Virus record (IMG/VR): IMGVR_UViG_3300009163_000223
Coordinates: 1 to 20,128 of that record
From: a virus
Reading direction: 5' to 3' (one strand)
DNA: 20,128 nt
Every line of letters begins with the position of its first letter. Position 1 is the stretch's first letter. The position numbers were made by a program, and so were the translations under genes. Shown one piece after another: positions 14,901 to 20,128 of the stretch. The notes under the pieces are model-generated. The model saw nothing but the letters and a program-made list of their open reading frames with translations. It was not told where the DNA came from and searched no databases.

Positions 14901-17434
14901 TTATAAGAATAATCAGATGACCAAAAATCAAAATCAAATTCTTTAGTATCAAAGAAGGTAAAAACACCAACTCCCGTATTAGATGTCGAGTATATGCTCA
15001 CAGATTTATCTGTTCCTAGATCTACCTCAGCATAATCATTTTTTAGGTTTGCAACAAGTAAGGTCTCGAAATTTTCGAACGAGATAACTTTCTCAGTATC
15101 CGTACTCTTTATTGGAGAATCAACATATCTGGTAATCTGATTAACTTCAACATATCCTTTAACTGTAGGAATAAAATACCCAGGCTGAATTATATTAGAA
15201 TCTGAAAGTGGAAATATGATCCTATTGTTGGGTAAAATGGTACCTCCTCTGAATAGAGAGTTTGAGGTTATTTCTGAGGCATCAACCCCGCAGATTTCAA
15301 CATATCCAGAACTAGAGAATGTGTTGTATGGATTCCAAACAGTACCGCCAGGCTCGGTATTTAAAGACGAAGAAGATGCTGGGATGTTTATATTAGCCTC
15401 GAAATAATTATTATTATACAAGACAACATCGCCTGAGGTATAGCCAGAAATATTTGACCAGGTTCCCTTATAAACCTGTGTGAATGCTGAATAGTTATCA
15501 AAAGCAGTTATAGAGAAATTATCATTACCGAAAGTTCCTGAGCTAGTAACTCTTATTATTGAATAATTCCCGTTTGATCCGGTATCCCATATTATATCAT
15601 CAACATCTTTTAGTACATCAGAGAAAGCTCTAGCAACATCTCCTGTAGTTCCTGTTTCTGCATTGAAATAATAGGAATTACCAGAGGAATAATATGATCC
15701 GCCAACCCATCTCAGTATAGCAGAGAAATCACCGGATCTAACTATATCAAATTTACGTGATCCCTCTTTTTGCGATCCGTTCGGCCAGAATATCTTAAAT
15801 GTTAACGGATTGGGTAAATCGTAATTCTTTAAAAATTTAATATCAATATATGCTTTACCGCTTTCCTTGGTTTTTTCAGCAGACACGGTTCCTATTTTTT
15901 GAATAGGATCGTCATTTCCAGTGAAAGATAGCAGATCAACAAAAGAATTCCCTAAAACGAAAGACCCAGAGGTTGCTCCGCTAGATCCCGTTGCTGTGAA
16001 TTGACCTAGAGAATAGTCATAAGGTCCGTATGTATACTCCGGACCGCTTCCGCCAGCTTGTGTATAAGTCTCAGATCTTTTTAAGGTATAAAAATTATCA
16101 TACTTGTCAGTTACATAAAAAATTTTATTAGAATCATATAGATTAACATTATCAGATCCAGGTAAGAATCCTGATGCATCCTCGTAGAATATTCTGACCC
16201 CAGAGGTAGCAGCAATGACATCTGAGTAATTATTATCATAATAACCTACGTTGTTAATCGAGGGTTGAGGGTAATTTTCATTACCTTGTATATTTCTATA
16301 TTCATAGAAAAAATTTCCATTAAGTCTAAATTTAGCAAAATCATTTCTAGAGACATAAAAACCAAAATACCTGTTAATTGTGAAATTCTCAGACTCGTCA
16401 TCATTGAAAAGAAATTCTAAATTCAAGAGATTAGGACAGATTACTCCATTTCTGGAAAATCCAGAAGTGACATAATCCTCAAAATCTATCATAGGGTCAG
16501 AGCTACTCGAGGAAAGAAATTCAGTAAGTAGTTCTGCTTTTCTAGTGTAAACACCATCAGCATAACTAACACCCTTGAAATAACTATATGAGTTTAATCC
16601 CCAGCTAACTTCGATTGGAGAATTTGAAAATCCTGGATTGTTGAATATCTGTCTAATATATTTTCCAATTTTCGTATTTTCCCTAAGGTCGAAGGTTTTA
16701 ATAACAGAGCAATTAGGGAGAATCTTGTTCTCAAAAGTATATTGAACATCATCAGATAAAGAGATGTATGCAAGCTCATCAAATATTGCAATTTTTCCAG
16801 ATCCACTGATTATTGAATATCCAGTATAATTGGAGTTTCCTATAAAAGTCTCACCTGCAGCATAGAAAACATCAGCACCTGCTGCATTCTTCCCGTAATT
16901 AATCACAAAATTACCGTCGCTGTCAAAATCCTGTATGACTTTATAAACAACACCCGATGATATGTTGGTAGCATTTTGTGAATAGGGATAATTTAGAGGT
17001 CCAGGGGTTTTAAAGATCACAAAAAAATCTGGGATTTCACTTTTTAGCCAAAGTGGGGCAAAGTATCTAAAATCCTCTGTGTAATTCTTATCAGCTAAAA
17101 CATTTGCACCGCTCCCGTAAAAAAAATCATACTGACCTGAAAAATTTTCTGCAGACTGGGTTTCTCCTTTCACACTGGAACTTACTTCAAATACAAGATC
17201 TTTTGAAGTTTGACCTTGATCAAAGAAATTAAACAGATCCTTAGCTAGATTATTCTCCCCCGTTATGTTATATTTTTTAAATCTGGAGTCGCTTAAAGTT
17301 TGGTTTGCGTCTATCGAATTAAACCAGACACCTCCGCTTGAATCTAAAGTAATTTTATAATTACCAGATAATTTAGGATTCGTTCTAGTCAGAGCGAAAG
17401 AAGAATTATAATCAAATAATTTAGATTGAGACAT
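11951..17434 (-). CDS. Giant tail/baseplate structural protein (1827 residues)
   Basis: I cannot assign a named family. The protein is long, beta-rich and dominated by Ser, Gly, Asn, Tyr and Phe, with few Cys and no signal peptide or membrane segment, as is typical of large baseplate or tail-fibre components. The N-terminal 150 residues include an aromatic stretch (F-R-Y-F-A-P-L-W-L-K) and F-F-V-I-F-K. Residues about 655-703 resemble a CBM5/12-type carbohydrate-binding module, listed separately. The C-terminus ends with alternating strands (Y-S-Y-S-L-Q-F-N-F-Y-I). The ATG lies 19 bases after the preceding gene in an A-rich leader (ACAAGAAA). Position between another large structural gene and three fibre genes suggests a baseplate or fibre-attachment role. 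An arrangement with long-tail-fibre proximal proteins is an alternative. Confidence 0.75.
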   Translation of the reverse strand: MSQSKLFDYNSSFALTRTNPKLSGNYKITLDSSGGVWFNSIDANQTLSDSRFKKYNITGENNLAKDLFNFFDQGQTSKDLVFEVSSSVKGETQSAENFSGQYDFFYGSGANVLADKNYTEDFRYFAPLWLKSEIPDFFVIFKTPGPLNYPYSQNATNISSGVVYKVIQDFDSDGNFVINYGKNAAGADVFYAAGETFIGNSNYTGYSIISGSGKIAIFDELAYISLSDDVQYTFENKILPNCSVIKTFDLRENTKIGKYIRQIFNNPGFSNSPIEVSWGLNSYSYFKGVSYADGVYTRKAELLTEFLSSSSSDPMIDFEDYVTSGFSRNGVICPNLLNLEFLFNDDESENFTINRYFGFYVSRNDFAKFRLNGNFFYEYRNIQGNENYPQPSINNVGYYDNNYSDVIAATSGVRIFYEDASGFLPGSDNVNLYDSNKIFYVTDKYDNFYTLKRSETYTQAGGSGPEYTYGPYDYSLGQFTATGSSGATSGSFVLGNSFVDLLSFTGNDDPIQKIGTVSAEKTKESGKAYIDIKFLKNYDLPNPLTFKIFWPNGSQKEGSRKFDIVRSGDFSAILRWVGGSYYSSGNSYYFNAETGTTGDVARAFSDVLKDVDDIIWDTGSNGNYSIIRVTSSGTFGNDNFSITAFDNYSAFTQVYKGTWSNISGYTSGDVVLYNNNYFEANINIPASSSSLNTEPGGTVWNPYNTFSSSGYVEICGVDASEITSNSLFRGGTILPNNRIIFPLSDSNIIQPGYFIPTVKGYVEVNQITRYVDSPIKSTDTEKVISFENFETLLVANLKNDYAEVDLGTDKSVSIYSTSNTGVGVFTFFDTKEFDFDFWSSDYSYNPNPETFRYFQILADTDGVIYPNSPYFVKSGQIVYSGTLYNQGQIFYGATGSTSFQNINPGPDSYPVVFPAQFSDVTFDSSATSYSNIGYYKDFEAFLGFIGIQDLFPGTLKQSASKEQAFELGKLATEYDYLKENYTTSRSNISRIVPYINKWGYSGGLDARGNQYRLNSSPAFSPLNFSPSLERILPDPKYLNHEWFLLEQPPIDFPVEFMNSQKSYLPGKIDLNKLIDADPANSLYTSSYFTVEPQDYSQDYRDLRSYTKELFTPLVYNQASGYYETLFRGVKVVFKKRSSLASSETDSLNRYIQFSRSYEGYNFSAIIRAIPEDSTTIQSPIKYQFIENTQQKFIVFICDLVVKDQRVFEIGYTGGTGGNPILDYTTLYSMSDKTKLTYPLFSGQDFTTIDTIKLSCGLDLSLSSGSYVTTTSSGRINIVENPDYDTDLREEINTFFVENTVGATAGLSPTGLGSFNVPTISSTYPWPIGIGPKFVQFGLISTTSNYTFSIPFATSTPAEVPVGPSSIYKTSPVFQVSGGSKYFSSLLNRVTVSYISKIANARSPYIKYRTFSWDSLNSVTVEKSDDFEVYFESPTRILKPLGTSYSESFEGPQELKGNSVASSYVLRPNQPNLPSTLLRYSGGYEPLFRKVIFFDLDKSDTIFGSGSLIDLSFRNCNFAPNKYYFGVSRNLSYTKVSLGNQILALSSKFPEGAVYPLINQTPIAKKDFNLFSSSWDPGYYERYLNAKDFERVAGTRSMTEYNTFFGSKIMQTPDPVLSYNYITLQISRTSGTTSVEQINNEIFSAIYPVQNISSTNSGTGVGRIGPYLSPVDFNKIDPNIFPSAEVIWQYFPDTLTVSGTLRLDRVLRRQLLNSGVKKEFINNMISDFGVGNPDSIDDDVIDYIEANVVPIYEGNQLNLYVKKNGSETLDVNLLIRGDIYKSDLLTSGYVLDPNFKLTQNSNLIYDFSFQLEKSYSYSLQFNFYITKL
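15326..15472 (-). other. CBM5/12-like carbohydrate-binding segment, residues about 655-703 of the giant protein
   Basis: The pattern W659-x5-Y665-x2-G-D-V-V-x-Y-N-N-N-Y-F-E-A-N, then a P/G stretch and W700, matches the chitin-binding CBM5/12 signature (W...Y..GD.V.Y.g..Y.a......P......W). In other phages this small aromatic module sits in tail proteins and binds cell-surface or extracellular polysaccharide. Assignment is by eye from spacing and aromatic residues only. Confidence 0.6.
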
Positions 17435-17453
17435 TTTCTCTTGTTTATATCAG

Positions 17454-20128
17454 TTACACAAATAGCGATCTTGTTCCGCCTGAGAAATTAGGAGCGACCA
17501 AAGTGTCATTTTGGTATCCGCCACTGACAATAACATCGAAAGAAAAAATATCGCTATTTGCAACTTGTATATCTATTCCTATTTTTTTTGTATAGTTGAT
17601 GTTTGTAAGATTTCCAGATTTTCTCCATCCCCCTATATAGCCAGCTTTATCAACACATCTAAACTGGAATACCATTGGTATATTTATTGCGTTAGTTTCC
17701 CCTCCTAATAAAGTTCTATATGATAAGCTAGTTGTGCCGCTTACTTGTAATAAATCACCAGAGCTTGGTGCTAAAAATAAGTAAGATCCGCATGAAAATT
17801 TCCCGATTAGATATTCATCATTCGAAGAGAATCCAAGTTTATCTGGGTACATGTCATCCTCTCTTGGATCAGTCGAAGCAGAAGGAAAGGATAATGGCAC
17901 TCTAAAAGCCTGCTGAACGTAATTCACATTTAAAGAGGTATCGCCCCAGAATGATTGTGTGTGCCTGAATGGTGCATAAGAAACCCCAGACGATGCAAAA
18001 GGTTTAACTAAATCACCATAGGTTGTGAATGTAGTCGTAGCACCAACCTCTACGAGATATGGATGTCTTTTATCAATACAAAATTCAGAAATAAATCCTC
18101 CCCCTACAGGATCACCACCTGTAACGCCAGTAAAAGTTCCGTTCCAAACGTTAGCAGCTGTTCCTCCAATTACAGAGGAATAGTTAGCATATAATGTTGG
18201 ATCATAAGGGGTAAAGATCGTTCCATTCTGTGGATATACCCCAGAAACACCGAAATTTTGTTGTGTCGAAGACGAAACGCCATCATATGAGTATGTTGAA
18301 GAGTATATTGCAGTAAAATTAGCTGCAAGGTTTTCAACACCAGATGGGGGATTAGGATTATTCAAAAGTATCTGGTTGAATCCCACGTTTTTATATCTAG
18401 GGTAAATGTACTGAGAATATGCATTCTGAGATGCAAACGGAGGAGCCTGTCTAATTTCTTGATTGGATATAACCTGAGGTCTTGTTAATGAGGTAACAGA
18501 AATAGGTCCATCAGAATATCTCAAATTGGTATTATATCCCTGAGGATTATTAGTTCCGATAAAGGTTGGTGCTGCAGTCTGAAGACCTCCAGGTATGGAA
18601 GATGCAAGCTCGAGCGCAGATGCCTCTATATTAACAAGCTGAATGCTGTAAATTACAGAAGCCACTTTACCAGCATCATTTGTTAACGGAGCAGAGAAGA
18701 AGTCAGCATAAAATCCTGCATTCAAGCTGATCGTTGTTCCTCTAGTAGCTTTTACTTTGTTTCCGGACGAATCAACAAGGTAGACTTCAAGAACACCAAC
18801 TACTGCGCTAACACTTGCCTTTAATTGGTTTAGTTGATTTTGTAAATCTACCAGTTTATCGTATAAACTTAAAACAGATCCAGCTGTGGAATAAAATCCA
18901 CTTGATATTCCTACCGCAGTATGATAATAAGTTCTATCTGCAGCAGTGAACTGTTCTGAAAGGTGAGAAGGAAGACCCTGTGCATTCAGATTTGCCTGAA
19001 CCTTTACCACCGCAGAATCCTCGTTATTAGTTTTAATTAATTCTGCAGAACCTGTCACTGTAAGATTATCAGGAAATGAGATAACAACTGAGGTTGAATA
19101 TTCAGAGGTAAGTGGATTATTTGGCCAACCAGCTTCGGATATTGAAGCTATTTGAATTTCTACCTTCTCACCTTTTGTAATAGGTATATCCAATTGGTTT
19201 ATGTTCTGAACATTCGAATCAGCAGTGACCTCCGGTGTCCAAACATAAAATCCAGTATTTGGGTCGTATACTTTTTTACGAATATCCGTTTTATACTCTA
19301 CCCAGTTTGAAAAAGCACCAACTTTTTTAACGTTATCAACGTCAAGATATTCTATCTGTTCTGATGGCTGAGCTGATCCAGAATCAGTAAGATATCTGTA
19401 TCTTACGGAGAATTGAATAACAGCCTGCTCCCCTGTTGCAGGACTTAATTTAGGAGCTGGAATAGCCCAAAACCCGCGGACTCTGTATTTAGGAGGTTCT
19501 AAAACTTGTGGTACATCCTGGGAAAGAGTACTAACTTCATCAACAATAGAGGAATACAAAGCTACTTTCTTTACCCTTTCGTCAATCAAATTACTAAGAT
19601 CAGCCTGAAGGGAATTCGTATTTACACCTATCCGATTATTTGTTTGTGCTAAGCTTCCCTCACTAGATGGGATATCTACAGGACTTATCCCGCTTAATCT
19701 AGAGAGTAGAGACGCAGCTCTTGAATTTTGCTGATTTGATGTTGCAAGCCCTGTGTTGAGCTGGATCTTCGTGTTGTTTATTGCATCATCCAAAGAGTTT
19801 ATTTCACTTTTTAAAGTGCTCTTGACCTGTAATTTATCATTTATTACTTTAACGCTAGTGGATTCAGTTACCTGCTTATTTATTTGAACCACCTTGAAAT
19901 TATCAGGAACAACTAGAGGGACATCAGGAATTAATCCTTGAACTGCTGGAACGGTTTTATCTTTTGCCATTCCTAATAGAATTTTACCAATATCGGAAAC
20001 GTCGCTTAAATAGTATTGCTCAAGGGAAACCACCTCGCCGTCAGGATTTTTAGTTACCAGATCATTCGTCCAAAGTATTACTCCAGTAGACCAGGTTGCT
20101 CCTACTATATTAAAATTATCATCTATCG
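17454..20128 (-). CDS. Large virion protein with coiled coils and FN3-like region (5' end beyond window)
   Basis: The reading frame is open to the right edge, giving 890 visible residues. An in-frame GTG at 20031-20033 is not convincing as the start, because 31 well-formed residues upstream (including N-F-N-I-V-G-A-T-W and V-I-L-W-T-N-D) continue the same protein. Visible residues about 85-190 are heptad-rich (L-K-S-E-I-N-S-L, L-S-N-L-I-D-E-R-V) and predict coiled coil. About 214-352 look like a fibronectin-III-type domain (R-V-R-G-F-W-A-I-P, Q-F-S-V-R-Y-R-Y, V-E-I-Q-I-A-S-I-S-E-A-G-W, ending S-V-V-I-S-F-P). A second short coiled coil (L-V-D-L-Q-N-Q-L-N-Q-L) lies at about 424-440. The rest is beta-rich and aromatic. 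FN3 plus coiled coil is common in tail-tip and baseplate proteins. It is the first visible gene in the structural run, 19 bases before the giant protein gene. Confidence 0.75.
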   Translation of the reverse strand, partial: IDDNFNIVGATWSTGVILWTNDLVTKNPDGEVVSLEQYYLSDVSDIGKILLGMAKDKTVPAVQGLIPDVPLVVPDNFKVVQINKQVTESTSVKVINDKLQVKSTLKSEINSLDDAINNTKIQLNTGLATSNQQNSRAASLLSRLSGISPVDIPSSEGSLAQTNNRIGVNTNSLQADLSNLIDERVKKVALYSSIVDEVSTLSQDVPQVLEPPKYRVRGFWAIPAPKLSPATGEQAVIQFSVRYRYLTDSGSAQPSEQIEYLDVDNVKKVGAFSNWVEYKTDIRKKVYDPNTGFYVWTPEVTADSNVQNINQLDIPITKGEKVEIQIASISEAGWPNNPLTSEYSTSVVISFPDNLTVTGSAELIKTNNEDSAVVKVQANLNAQGLPSHLSEQFTAADRTYYHTAVGISSGFYSTAGSVLSLYDKLVDLQNQLNQLKASVSAVVGVLEVYLVDSSGNKVKATRGTTISLNAGFYADFFSAPLTNDAGKVASVIYSIQLVNIEASALELASSIPGGLQTAAPTFIGTNNPQGYNTNLRYSDGPISVTSLTRPQVISNQEIRQAPPFASQNAYSQYIYPRYKNVGFNQILLNNPNPPSGVENLAANFTAIYSSTYSYDGVSSSTQQNFGVSGVYPQNGTIFTPYDPTLYANYSSVIGGTAANVWNGTFTGVTGGDPVGGGFISEFCIDKRHPYLVEVGATTTFTTYGDLVKPFASSGVSYAPFRHTQSFWGDTSLNVNYVQQAFRVPLSFPSASTDPREDDMYPDKLGFSSNDEYLIGKFSCGSYLFLAPSSGDLLQVSGTTSLSYRTLLGGETNAINIPMVFQFRCVDKAGYIGGWRKSGNLTNINYTKKIGIDIQVANSDIFSFDVIVSGGYQNDTLVAPNFSGGTRSLFV

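Noticed and set aside
16793-16804. P-loop-like G-S-G-K in the giant structural protein (residues 211-214)
   Set aside because: Followed by Ile instead of Ser/Thr and lacking the G-x4-G-K spacing or a Walker B partner; it lies in a beta-rich structural context.
1-20128. tRNA genes, CRISPR arrays, insertion sequences or an attachment site
   Set aside because: Gene-free gaps are at most 89 bases, none has a cloverleaf or spaced repeats, and no transposase or integrase motif was seen.

Overview
This window looks like part of a large, AT-rich, T4-like tailed phage (myovirus type). Every gene I can support lies on the minus strand, so the transcriptional order runs from position 20128 down to 1. 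Genes are tightly packed: most gaps are 2-30 bases, the longest is 89 bases, and no stretch over 300 bases lacks a gene. The host is probably a Bacteroidetes/Flavobacteria-type bacterium. Most starts lack a clear Shine-Dalgarno sequence and sit in A-rich leaders, two genes use TTG, and the one promoter candidate fits the Bacteroidetes TTG...TAnnTTTG pattern. This host assignment is an inference.

Right half (20128 to 11951): two very large virion proteins. One is cut by the right edge and has coiled coils and a fibronectin-III-like region. The other has 1827 residues and carries a segment resembling a CBM5/12 carbohydrate-binding module. Both are probably baseplate or tail-tip parts, but neither can be assigned to a named T4 protein.

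Middle (11948 to 6786): three tandem paralogous tail-fibre genes of 530, 572 and 605 codons. Each has a short anchor domain, a collagen-like Gly-X-Y segment of identical length, a conserved Trp region, and then a divergent shaft and tip. They are followed by a 79-residue coiled-coil protein and an 876-residue virion protein whose C-terminal part is an intein-like Hint (autoprocessing) domain. Next comes a 185-residue protein resembling the gp19-type tail tube.

Left part (3286 to 1): two small unknown genes, a RuvC-like Holliday junction nuclease, a gp32-like single-stranded DNA-binding protein without the zinc site, and a gp61-like primase that runs off the left edge. The gp32-like gene appears to have its own promoter and a strong terminator hairpin, and that terminator abuts the primase start codon.

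The most unusual items are the Hint domain in a structural protein, followed by Lys rather than a splicing nucleophile, and the trio of fibres with a fixed-length collagen segment.
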